A stretch of DNA of 64,000 nucleotides from Geranomyces variabilis (Eukaryota; Chytridiomycota; Chytridiomycetes; Spizellomycetales; Powellomycetaceae). Positions 1-9,316 of the stretch are shown here, in pieces. The stretch spans positions 892,417-956,416 of the forward strand of contig JADGJP010000003.1 in NCBI GenBank assembly GCA_027603065.1. Reading direction: 5' to 3'. Below the pieces are notes generated by a model. The model saw only the letters and a program-made list of their open reading frames with translations. It searched no databases and was not told where the DNA came from. Position 1 is the stretch's first letter, and each line of letters starts with the position of its first letter. The position numbers were made by a program, and so were the translations under genes.

Positions 1-2
1 TT

Positions 3-1538
3 ATCTTTGAGGTGCTGTCAATAAAGGGTGGTGTCGCGGGAGCATCCGAGTTGTTTGAAGACGAGGACAACGATAATGCTATGGACGTTGATGATCCGGA
101 AGGAGATGAGGAGGATGAGGAAGAAGACGACGAGGAAGATGATGACGACGACGAGAGCGATGATGAGGATGATGAAGATGCCGATGCCGCGGTGGACGAG
201 GAGCTGCGCTTGAAGATCAAAGAGGCGATGGGCAAGGCCGCCGCTGACGAGGACGAAGACTCGGAAGAGGAGGACTTTATGGGCGATGACGAGATGGGCG
301 CGTTTGACGACAAGCTCGCCGAAATCTTCCGTCAACGTAAAGACATCAAATCTGCCAAAAAGGACCTCAAGCAGCAGGTCATGCACTTCAAGTACCGCGT
401 TGTGGACCTGCTTGAAGTTTTCATCCGCAAGGCATCGGACAACCCGCTTATCATTGAGCTGATAATGCCGCTGTTGAACCTTCTCACTACGACTGGTCGC
501 AGCGCAGACGACCAGGAGCTGCACGTCAAGTTAGAGTCGCTGGTGAAAAACAAGCTATTCAAGATCAAAGACATTCCTTCCGAGCCTCAACTGGACGCCG
601 CTCGCGCAGTCAGCATTCTGAACGAGGTGCATGCGTATGCGCGAAAAGCCTCAGATGGAAACACAGTTGCTCTCTGCAGCGGCGCCAGCTTATTACTTGT
701 CAGGATCCTGAGCCACTGCAAGGAGCCCGCGGTAAATGAATCGACGCCAAAGAAGAGCCCGAAGAAGCAGAAGGTTGCGGGAGACCAGGTGGGTATTCCA
801 CGAGGTCGCACTTATAGTTGATTTGACATGCTAATCATCAATTCTGCCTTAGACCCAGGCTGTCAATGCACCGAAAAGCCGCGTCGCCACCATCTACCTC
901 GCGTCGCTGAAGGACTTCATGACGGCGCCCAAGAGCCGGGTCAAGCCTGTCCTGTTCCTCGACCTTGTCACACGGTACCCGAATTACGTTTGGGAGCTTT
1001 TGCCCGATCTCGTTGCATTCGCCGGAGCCGAGACGACCAAGCCATACCCGCTAGTTCAGGCGCACGCAATTGTCGTGCGTCTCATCAAGCAGATGCCGAA
1101 AAAGGACGAGGCGGACAGGATCCCCATACTGCAAAAGGTGTTCCCGGCTTTTATCGACAATGTCATCGCGATCTTGTTTGCGTCGGCGTCGACAGAAGAG
1201 GCCGAGACAGATGCGCGCCCGCTCAACAAGGACCGTGTCAAGGAGCTAGTCCGCGACTTGCTCGTGCTTGTGCGGCGCATGTCTAAGTTGGTGGATAAGA
1301 ATGAGGTACGTCCGGTGACGGTGTGCCGCTGTTATCATAAACCACACCGTTTGCTAACGAGAGATGCTTTCCCTTTTTCCCTAATTTACAGCTCCTGGCC
1401 CTCTGGAAAGTTGACGAGCTCCAAACGGCGCTTGACGCTGTCTGCGCAAGCGAAAAGTTTACGTCAATGCCGTCTCTGCCAAAAACAACAGAAACACTCA
1501 TTAAAGCCATCAAGACCGGGGGCAAAGACTCGAAGTAG
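3..1538 (+). CDS. POL5: Pol5/MYBBP1A-type nucleolar protein (5' part outside window)
   Basis: Partial gene: the frame is already open at the window edge and no start is visible. Exons 3-788, 853-1305 and 1392-1538 join in phase 0 and give 461 residues ending at a TAG. A long Asp/Glu-rich tract (about residues 20-65) is followed by the family's C-terminal helical region, with the characteristic stretch KLAEIFRQRK and a following run of conserved leucines. Members of the DNA polymerase phi/MYBBP1A family are not working polymerases; in yeast Pol5 is a nucleolar protein needed for rDNA transcription and 60S assembly. Both introns are short (64 and 86 nt), and the first carries a CTAAT-like branch point. 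The alternative of an unrelated acidic nucleolar protein is unlikely given the downstream homology. Confidence 0.85.
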
Positions 1539-1760
1539 TTCCTGCTCTGCGCGCCAGACTTTGGCCGACACCATTCCCACGCTGCCCCTTACATGCATTA
1601 CATATTTTTCCATTTCGTTTTTTATCATTATCCAAGTACAAATCGCAAACAGGTGCTCTCTGTACGCTGACTTAACACGATGCACGCTCCGCATACCGCG
1701 GTCCCCTTACCGGAAAGGGCTTGAAACGCCGGGTCGTGTGGTGTGATGGAGCTGGATTAT

Positions 1761-2735
1761 CTATTTCTTCTTTTTGCCCTTGGAGCCACCTTTGCCCGCG
1801 GACCCGCTACCAGCGCCTCCCGCCACATTTTTGGCCGCCGCCTTGACTGCTGCCTTCGCAGCGCGCTTCTTTTCCGCCTCCTCCTCACGCAGCAGCTCGT
1901 CTGCGAGTCTTTGGCGCCGCTCCTCCTCTGTCTCGGATGTAAGTGAAGTAGCAGATTCTGTCCGGCTGGTCGGTGTCGCGCCTGATGCTACTGATGCTGG
2001 TGAGCCGAGGTCTGATTCGCTCGTCGGGGATTCGGCCTCGGCTTGTGCGGCGGCTCGTGCGCGTTCTTGGATTTCGGCTTGCTGTTCTTGTGCGATGCGT
2101 TGCGCTTCTTGTTGTGCGGACATTTGGACCATTTGCGATGCTTCTTGGAAAATGGTTTTGCCCCAGCCTGGGCGGTACATCTCTGCCTCCTCCATTACCT
2201 GCAAAAACGGGAGGTACATCAGCTCACGCCTTGAGCCGCCTAGTTTTTTGACGAGAGAATATACCTCGTTGATCTCGCTTTGAAGGTCCGCTTCCGCCGC
2301 CACCAGCTTTTCCAACAGGTCTTCGCCAACGGTGCCCTTGTTAACAAGCGCCTGCAGCGGTGCCTTCTCCTCATTTATGTGGAACACGCGCTGCACGTCA
2401 GTCAGCGCACGCTTCATCAGCGAAGTCATCAAGAGCTTAAGGCCGTTGGGGTCTTCGGGCGAAAACATTTCGGCAAGCTCATTGTACTGTGTTCGGGAGG
2501 TGTGCGGTGGGAAGTAGCCGTCATCGTGCGCATCTATAGTTAGCCAAAGGCATGGAATTAGCGTCTTCTGTATGAAATGCCCTTTCCTTGCTTCCTCTTG
2601 TGTCAGATATCGATACTCACGCTGAACGGCGACGCGGGCCTTTGCGCGGTTCCATGTGATGTAGGCGGTGAAGAGCAGACCGACACCCGTGAGATACAGA
2701 ACGGGAAACCAGAATGCGGCGGTTGCAGAAGTCAT
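1761..2735 (-). CDS. SEC66: Sec63-complex subunit Sec66/Sec71
   Basis: Subunit of the ER post-translational translocon (Sec62/Sec63 complex). Exons run 2735-2621 and 2533-1761; the 87-nt intron keeps frame, so an unspliced reading looks open but inserts 29 residues that the family lacks. The 295-residue product has one N-terminal membrane segment (about residues 5-25), a conserved cytosolic part containing YFPPHTSRTQYNEL and GWGKTIFQEA, and then a long charged Ala/Glu/Lys coiled region ending in a Lys tail. The family is usually about 200-260 residues, so the basic tail is a lineage extension. The ATG at 2735 was chosen because the conserved protein begins there; open frame further upstream has no support. 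It is convergent with POL5, 222 bp apart. Confidence 0.88.
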   Translation of the reverse strand: MTSATAAFWFPVLYLTGVGLLFTAYITWNRAKARVAVQREYRYLTQEEARKGHFIQKTLIPCLWLTIDAHDDGYFPPHTSRTQYNELAEMFSPEDPNGLKLLMTSLMKRALTDVQRVFHINEEKAPLQALVNKGTVGEDLLEKLVAAEADLQSEINEVYSLVKKLGGSRRELMYLPFLQVMEEAEMYRPGWGKTIFQEASQMVQMSAQQEAQRIAQEQQAEIQERARAAAQAEAESPTSESDLGSPASVASGATPTSRTESATSLTSETEEERRQRLADELLREEEAEKKRAAKAAVKAAAKNVAGGAGSGSAGKGGSKGKKKK

Positions 2736-3207
2736 CGCGGGGGAGGAAGGCCTTGTATGTCTATATCCTGTTTCCTTCCGGAATTGACGTTTGTTTTGCG
2801 GGCCTGGAATGGCGAGCGGTTTGCGGGTTGGCGGATGCGAGTTGGTGGCATCCGTGGCTGTGCAAGTAATTACAAGTTGAGCGGTCTGCTTACGCAAGCA
2901 GCGAGTCACGTGGTTGTTTCTCTTCTTTCCCCCTTCGAACCGCACTCTCCCTCGAACCGCACTGGCAACCTCCCAACCAACACCCGGCTGGCAGCTTCTG
3001 ACAGCCCCCCCCACCCACAACTCATCGCTTCAACGTCAAAGCGTTCGTCCCGCTGCTACGCACTACGCCAGCTTCTACGCACTACGCCCGCCTCGTCGAC
3101 GGTCACGTTACGGCTCTCTCTTTCCCAAGGCTTGTTCCCTGACATCACACACTTTTCTTTTTTTCGTACGCGGGCCGCTTCGTCCCGCGCTCCTCTTGCA
3201 ACTGTTT
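2736..3207. other. Divergent intergenic region
   Basis: About 470 bp between the start of SEC66 and the downstream Gln/His-rich gene. It is pyrimidine-rich on the + strand near 3000-3160, as expected for a 5' leader. An open frame runs through part of it ahead of the downstream start but shows no recognisable protein character. Confidence 0.5.
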
Positions 3208-4995
3208 ATGGAAGGCCCTCTTGGTCAGGCATTCGTCAACCTGTCCCAAATGACCAGCGAAGATGCTCAGCTCCAACAGCATCCACATCTGCAGCACCAC
3301 CATCTCCAGCAGCCGCAGGAGGTGGAGGAAGACGAAGCTGTACAAGGAGTTGAGAGAGATCAGGTGCTGCAATCGCAGCAACAACAGCAGCAGCATGAGC
3401 AGCATAGGGCGGAGCAGGCGCAGCACCATGAGTTGCATCTGCATCCCGAGCACCTTACACCCGAGGGTCAGGCCTCTCCGGAGTTGCATCACCATCTTCA
3501 GCAGCACCATCATGAACTGCAACTCCCTCACGATGGCGCGGCCGAAGCGCAGGGCGCTTTACCGTCCACTCCGAATCTCGACCTCGACTCTCTCGGCACA
3601 CAAACAGAGGAAGAACATCAGCAAGCTCGAGAAATGATGATAAATGTCCTGCTACCCCATATACCCGCTGAAGCCTCTGCCGTCCTTTTTGACGCCGGAT
3701 ACGAGACTCTTGATGCGATCAGGACCTTAAACGTCGATCTCTCGGATCCGTCGAATGACATTTCCTCCGCAGAGTACTACACCAAAACGCCCATCAAACC
3801 CGGTCACAAAAAGCTCATCACTCAGGTACGACCTCCAATTATGCATTTTGCTTTGTCTACCGTTGGCAAGCGGGCTAATTTCAATCCCCTTGTATAGTTT
3901 GTCAATGGCCCAGCATTTGTCCTTGATCCAAGCGACCCGTCTCACGCAGGCATGATTGCTGCGCTAAGCGCAGCACAAAGCCCCACCCAGTCTGCTCAAC
4001 CACCTGCGAAGAAACGGCGGCGAATCTCTCAAAAATCCCCACGACCGGCCAAAGCTGAGTTGCCGGTCATCGACAACGGCTCTCAGCCAGGTCTGCCAGA
4101 CCTACCAGTGCTTCTTGCGGCGCTGGAACGACACTTGGCTGACTCCCCTGTCACGCGCGGCTTGCGGAAGGATGTCGATTTTAAAGTGACCGTGCAGAAC
4201 AAACGAAATGGTGCACCCGGCGCGGAAGGCATCTGGAAATGCATGTCATGCAACTCGCGGCCGGTCACCATCTCTTTGCGGAATCAAGGGCGGCAGCCGC
4301 AGCTGTCCAATGTCGGCACGCACTTGAAAACCGTCAAACATGTGCAAGCGATCAGCGCACGGTCTGCCAGCACGCAGTTTCTTGCCGCGGCTCAAGAAGG
4401 CAGCGCGGTTGAAACTGCGGGACCAGCCGCTGCGGGCGATGCAGTTGCTGCGGCGATCGCTGCGGTGCAGAGTCAACTGGAGCAACAGCAACAGCATCAT
4501 CAGGAACAGCTTGAGCAGGCTCAGCAGGCGGAACGACAACTTCAGCAAGAGCAACAACAACAACAACAGGAACCTGCATCGCAAGAAGAACATCAGGAGC
4601 AACAGCATATCGCACATCAAGAAGAACATATACCACATCAGGAACAACATATCCCGCATCAAGAGCAACACATCCCGCTCGTGCTGGCTCTGCCATCAGC
4701 GGACATGGCCGAAAATCAAGCCGCTGCTGACGGTGCTGCTCGCCTGGTCGTGGGCGGCCAGGAGCATGACGAGGACGAAGCCGAGCAGCAACAGCGCCTT
4801 GTTGCCGCGCACGAAGCCGAGCGGAGACTGGCGGCGGAGCGCGCGTTCCAGCACGCGTTGTTGCAGTCGCATGAGGCGATGCAGCAACTTCGACGACAGC
4901 TCGCGCCGCAGCAGCATGAGCAGATTGTGGAAGGGCCGGAGAACGAGCATGACCATCAGCACCTGATTCACGAGGATCACGCGCAGCTCTCGTGA
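3208..4995 (+). CDS. Gln/His-rich protein with a zinc-finger-like CxxC...HxxxxxH motif
   Basis: Unrecognised gene. Exons 3208-3825 and 3898-4995 join in phase 0 (72-nt intron ending TGTATAG) and give 571 residues. The N-terminal third is rich in Gln and His with several QQQQ and HHH runs. A basic KKRRR segment follows (about residue 230). A compact region has WKCMSCNSRP and, about 28 residues on, THLKTVKH, an arrangement that could bind zinc as in BED-type fingers. The rest is Gln/Glu/Ala-rich and contains a 7-residue tandem repeat. The basic segment and finger suggest a nuclear, possibly DNA-binding protein, but that is inference. The start is uncertain: an in-frame ATG at 3250 is equally possible. 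Confidence 0.6.
4606..4677 (+). repeat. 21-bp coding tandem repeat (His-Ile-x-His-Gln-Glu-x)
   Basis: Just over three consecutive 21-bp units encode the heptad H-I-(A/P)-H-Q-E-(E/Q) inside the Gln-rich protein. Units differ mainly at synonymous third positions, so the repeat is kept at protein level or is not recent. Confidence 0.8.
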
Positions 4996-5319
4996 GGAAG
5001 GGAGAGAAAGTCTTATTGGGCTCGCCAGCCTGCGTCTTATAACAAACCTTGCTGTATACTTTAGCGCGTCGTCCTTTTACACAGAATATATACAGATGCT
5101 GAATAGGATCTATCAGTTGTATGCACCATGGAATTAGAAGCGGTTCTCATATTGGGCCGGTTTCCTGGCGCCAAGATTTCCCCATGGTTCGAACAGGCCT
5201 GCCGCTAACGGGAATTATTGACTGCTTGTGGGGCGGCGCTCGCGTGAATGACGCGTCCGCTGCGCATTTATCCTTAACGTGATTTTTTGACAGGCGACAA
5301 CGATTCAAAAACGCAAATA
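4996..5319. other. Intergenic region
   Basis: A 324-bp gap between the Gln/His-rich gene and DNAAF6. A possible acceptor (TTTTTTGACAG, ending at 5293) lies just before the DNAAF6 start, so a short 5' exon cannot be excluded. Nothing else was recognised. Confidence 0.4.
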
Positions 5320-5977
5320 ATGGATATCGACGGAGCCACGATGATGGCGCTAGCCAACATGCTGCGTGGGCCAGGCGAGGGAACCAAGAATGATCCAGAA
5401 CCAAAAGGCTGGCCGCGCCGGCCAGAACCACAACTGTCCGGTCCCGGTTCGATCGGAGGCGCAATTGGTCACCCGCAGCCAAAATTATCCGACCATATCA
5501 GACCAACAGTCACTCGCACACTGAAGCGCGAGACAAAGGATATTTGGGATGATGACGAGGTGGCGTGTTCAGAGGATGTTGGAGAGGATCCGCGGCTTGT
5601 ACCCGAGTAAGTTTCTTCTTCCGGGTTTCGACAGCCAGCGTTAACGCGCATAAACTGACTATGCATCGCTTCCGTCTAGATATAACATAAAGTACAGCCA
5701 GCGAGTTTCAGCCGAAGACATGTACTTCCCCACATCATCAACATCCATGTGTAAATCTGTGCACGACGCAGATTCACTGAGCATCACGGTCGAATTGCCT
5801 CAAACACGGCTTGCGGATGTGGACCTAGAGGTTTCGCAATGGGAACTAAATGTGCGCACGCCGTTGTACAGGCTGCAGGTTCCGCTGCCGAATCCTGTGG
5901 ATGAGAAGCGGGGCAATGCGGTGTGGGAGAAGGAGCATGCGCAGCTGGTTGTTCGGGTGCCGATATTGCGGGACTGA
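5320..5977 (+). CDS. DNAAF6: Axonemal dynein assembly factor DNAAF6 (PIH1D3-like)
   Basis: Cytoplasmic co-chaperone that helps preassemble axonemal dynein arms with HSP90/R2TP-type machinery. Exons 5320-5606 and 5680-5977 (73-nt intron, donor GTAAGT) give 194 residues. The product matches the family in order: an N-terminal MMALANMLRG helix, a DIWDDDEV acidic element just before the PIH1/CS region, the PEYNIKYSQRVSAEDMYF segment, and a CS-like beta domain ending in VVRVPI. Human PIH1D3 is of similar length. The protein has a role only in cells with motile cilia, so it is strong evidence for a zoosporic fungus. The alternative of PIH1D1 or PIH1D2 fits less well because those carry a longer N-terminal PIH domain. 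Confidence 0.85.
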
Positions 5978-6446
5978 AGAGAATGAAATGCATGACTATG
6001 GATAAACGGCTAGCACATTTTTTTATTATGACTGGGGATGTTGCCACTGTCTAGGATTGATTCGCGGAATTGGGCATAGAGAAGGCGGAGACGATTCCCG
6101 GAGCCCTTCTCACTGCCTCAGACAAATACTTAAATGCTCGCAAGAACAAGTGTTGGAACTACTGCCAAGACCCGCCTTTCCTCTCGATCAACCCGCCCCC
6201 TCACCGCGACATATATAGCAGGCTCCCGTTGCCCTCAGGTCGCTGCAAGGTCCCTCGCTGCTCCTGGCAAGTGCCACTGGCGGAATATAGTGGTTTTTGC
6301 CCTCTGCGCTTGCTGTTATAAACACTCGAATCTGAGGTGACTCAGAACTCCTTTTGACTTATCTTGCTTTAATCAACGCCGCCCAGAGAGTGCGCAGACG
6401 TTGCGTCGTCGCGCGCGAGCCCGTCCCTCCTCGTCGTTCGTCAGAA
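5978..6446. other. Promoter-side gap upstream of the G-patch gene
   Basis: A 469-bp non-coding stretch. It holds a TATATA-like run near 6210-6216 and a TGACTCA site (6338-6344, the AP-1/Gcn4-type consensus) about 105 bp before the ATG of the next gene. No credible coding exon was seen. Confidence 0.4.
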
Positions 6447-7472
6447 ATGAGTTCGTCGCCGGCTCCCTCAGACCTGCTAACCAGAACGCCTGTCGAGGTT
6501 ATTGATCTGGATAGTGATTCGGAGGACGTGCAGGCAAGAACGGTCCAAGCCAGCGCCGAGGTCATCGACCTTACCACGCTGCCGGAGTCTAACGCCGATC
6601 AGGAGCTGCGATTCAGTGCCATCACTGGACTGGTCCCTGTGCAGTTTGTAAAGCCGGGCTCTTTTCGGTCACCGTCGCCGGCGCCACCTCCGTTGCAAGG
6701 TCCAGCAGGACCCTCCGCCGCAGAACTTTACCGCGCCCTGATTATGCCAGAACTCAACGCAAAGCCCGTTACAAAGACAAGAGCTACTCTTTGTTGTGAT
6801 TCGCCTGATGTCATTGTCATAGACAGCGACAGCGATGACTGCGGGGATGCAAGAGAGATACCGCCGAGGGTCTCAACGAACACTCTTGGGAACGACCACA
6901 TTTTCATAGGATTGAATCACGAGCAAAGTGCCGTTAGGACCGTTGGGAATGGTAGCAGCACAAATCACGCCACACTCGATCCGCCTACGCCGCACATGCA
7001 GCATGGGCGCGCACGCCGATGTGACATTTGCGAGATTGATTTGCCTTCAGACCAGACATACGCAGCGCACAACTCGTCGATTGCGCATCTGCACGCCCGA
7101 AGTGCACTTGCTGACGCCCTTGCGCCCGCACCAGCACCGACACCGATAAGTAGCAGCGTACCGCCGGAGAGCATAGGCCTTCGCCTTTTGAAAATGTCGG
7201 GATGGACACCCGGTACAGGCCTTGGAGCGGAAAATCAAGGACGAGTGGCACCTATTGATGTGCATTACAAAAATGACATGAAGGGTCTTGGCGCGCCCAC
7301 GAGAAAGATCATAGTCGGTGGTGCCGGGCAAGGCCCAATGCCTGGTGTGGATCCCGCTCACGATCTTCGGCGACCCACCAAAGAGCAGGCCGCTTCTATA
7401 AAAGTGCGCGAGGCGGCACGGCTAGCTGACAAGCGCGAGCAACAGCAGATTCTTGCTTATCTGAAAAGTTGA
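6447..7472 (+). CDS. G-patch domain protein with C2H2-like finger and SUMO-interaction-like motifs
   Basis: Single-exon gene of 341 residues. Three hydrophobic-acidic clusters, EVIDLDSDSED, EVIDLTTL and DVIVIDSDSDD, resemble SUMO-interacting motifs. A CxxC...HxxxxxH element (CDICEIDLPSDQTYAAHNS plus downstream His) lies around residue 190. A G-patch follows at about residues 245-290, with LLKMSGWTPGTGLGAENQG; G-patches typically bind RNA or activate DEAH helicases. A charged coiled tail closes the protein. The finger-then-G-patch order recalls GPANK1-like proteins but no ankyrin repeats were found. The start is the first ATG in a good context; the open frame upstream lacks one. It is likely a nuclear RNA-processing factor regulated by SUMO, the latter being inference. 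Confidence 0.75.
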   Translation: MSSSPAPSDLLTRTPVEVIDLDSDSEDVQARTVQASAEVIDLTTLPESNADQELRFSAITGLVPVQFVKPGSFRSPSPAPPPLQGPAGPSAAELYRALIMPELNAKPVTKTRATLCCDSPDVIVIDSDSDDCGDAREIPPRVSTNTLGNDHIFIGLNHEQSAVRTVGNGSSTNHATLDPPTPHMQHGRARRCDICEIDLPSDQTYAAHNSSIAHLHARSALADALAPAPAPTPISSSVPPESIGLRLLKMSGWTPGTGLGAENQGRVAPIDVHYKNDMKGLGAPTRKIIVGGAGQGPMPGVDPAHDLRRPTKEQAASIKVREAARLADKREQQQILAYLKS

Positions 7473-7779
7473 GCGTTGCAGCTCGTTTTCGTGTAAAGTC
7501 TTTCTGCCTTTCCACACTTATACCCTACCCTGTACATACATATATCCGTACGAAGTATATCTGTTTTTGCTTAAACTATTTTGGTAAACCACGCCTGCAC
7601 TCTGATTATCCATGTTATTTCGAGGATGCAAGGGCGTTCAGAAAAACAAGTGGAGAATGTCATACAATAGCTAGGTGCCGTGGTATTTCCATGGCAACAA
7701 CCACTGTCTGTCAATCCTCGCCTGGGCAACTCGCAGTTGCTCGCCATCCTTCGAGATCTCCATCATCGTCGTTCGCTTA
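7473..7779. other. Intergenic region
   Basis: A 307-bp gap between the G-patch and RNPS1-like genes. An open frame in phase with RNPS1 extends back to 7675, so a longer N-terminus is possible but has no SR character. Nothing else was recognised. Confidence 0.4.
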
Positions 7780-8832
7780 ATGGTCGAAGATCCTCCGCGC
7801 TCCCGCTCACCACCGCGCCCACCGCGCCGAAGCGGTCCTCCCGCAGCGCGAGGGCGCAGCATCTCACCCCGCTCGCGCTCGCGCTCCCGGTCTCGCGGTT
7901 CGCGCAGCCCGTATTCTAGCCGCAGTCGCAGCACAGGCTCCTCCTACACCGGATCATCCCGCTCGCGCTCCACCGGGTCTAGGAGTTCGCGGAGTCGAAG
8001 CCGTTCTTGGTCATCAAGGTCGAGGTCGCGCAGTGTCAGCAGGTCGAGGTCGAGGTCGAGGGGTCGTGGGAAAGCACCAACCGGCGCTGCGGACCCAAAT
8101 AACAAGCGGTAAGCAGGCCTGTGGAACTTCTGCAAAGGTCTTTTTCCTCTGTTGCAAGCCTAGGGAAATATCTTACACCGCTCCGTCCTCTTTCATTTAA
8201 ATCTCTGCAGTATTTTTATAACTCCCATTTCCAAAAACGTAACACCCGCCCATCTCCGTGAGATCTTTGGCCTGTTCGGCAAGGTCGTGGACGTGGCGGT
8301 ACCACCTGCACCACCGCCACGCCTGCCTGGCCCGCCACTGGTCGCCATCTCAGGTGGACAACTCAACGCCGGCATCGCACTGGTAACTTTCGAGAAACGC
8401 GAGGACGCCGAAGCTGCCATTACAGGCATGAACGAAGGTTGGATCGACGGATGCCTGCTTCGCGTGGTTTTTGCGGAACCACAACACGAACGCCGGGCCG
8501 CGGAAGCGCTTGTTCGCGCTCGTGGCGATCTGCCGCACAGGAACCGAAGCCCGAGTCCCCGTGGACCCAAGGACCGACGCGGCATGTACAGGGATCGGTC
8601 GAGGGATGCTGTGCGGCGGACCGGCGGCGGCGGTGGTGGCCGAGCTTACTACCGTGATGACCGGCGATACCCTGCAGATGACCGTGGTGGACGAAGGGAC
8701 TTTGATGATCGTCGCCGTAGACCTAGCTTGGACAGACGTCCTCGAGGATATTTGGCGAGGCGCAGGAGCAGAAGCCGCTCGCGCAGCCTGAGTCGCAGTC
8801 GTAGCAGGACTCGCAGCCCTCGTCGGCGTTAG
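7780..8832 (+). CDS. RNPS1: RNPS1-type SR protein (exon-junction/ASAP complex)
   Basis: RNA-binding protein that links splicing to the exon junction complex through ASAP/PSAP. Exons 7780-8108 and 8211-8832 (102-nt intron, donor GTAAGC) give 316 residues. The order is an N-terminal RS domain of dense Ser-Arg dipeptides (about residues 5-100), one RRM (about 110-205) with RNP2 IFITPISKNVTPAHL and RNP1-like AGIALVTFEK, then a Gly/Arg/Asp-rich region and a terminal RS tail. The RS-RRM-RS layout is that of RNPS1. The RRM contains a Pro-rich loop, PPAPPPRLPGPP, between beta 2 and beta 3, which is longer than usual. Other single-RRM SR proteins remain possible. Confidence 0.8.
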
Positions 8833-9316
8833 AAGGCTCTGGTGTTGGTTTGGTGTATCGAGATGGGGCACGTGCTTGGTTTGCAGTTGAACGAGACTTC
8901 TTTTGGTTTTCAGTTGGATGAATTTAGCTGTAATGGGGTAGCAAATGATGTAAATACTTTTGAGCGTTGGGATGTTGGAAGATATGCACAATGATGTGAA
9001 TTTATGCACGGAGCAGGAACTTTGTGAACCTTCGTCACTATCTTTGGGAATAAGAGAGGTGCTTCCTACGTTTTCTACCTGCCTCTTTGCGCACACAAAA
9101 CAAGGGGAGATAGCTTTTTTTTCTAACGACCAGAGGAGCCGACCCGGCGGCTTCAAAGGGTGATGTGGGTATTTGGAATCAAATCGCGCCCAGTGGACCT
9201 TATGTACAGTGAATGTGCCCCAACGCAGCAGTACTGTGCCACAGATCTCCGTCAATAAGCGAAAAACCAGAGAAAACTATACACAGCCAACGGGTGTCAG
9301 ATAGGCAAAGCCCATC
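8833..9316. other. Convergent 3' region
   Basis: A 484-bp gap between the 3' ends of the RNPS1-like and WD40-CCCH genes. It is T-rich, as expected for 3' UTR. Long open frames here on both strands lack protein character. Confidence 0.4.

Noticed and set aside
18-524. 168-codon minus-strand frame opposite POL5
   Set aside because: It is the antisense of the Asp/Glu tract; hydrophobic runs (VVIIFLVVFF) arise from complementing GAA/GAC repeats. POL5 homology lies on the other strand.
2534-2620. SEC66 as an intronless gene
   Set aside because: Frame stays open by chance because the intron is 87 nt; the 29 inserted residues break a conserved segment, and perfect GT-AG sites flank them.
8350-9255. 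301-codon minus-strand frame over the RNPS1 3' part
   Set aside because: Composition follows the antisense of the RS/Gly region and then UTR; no domain.
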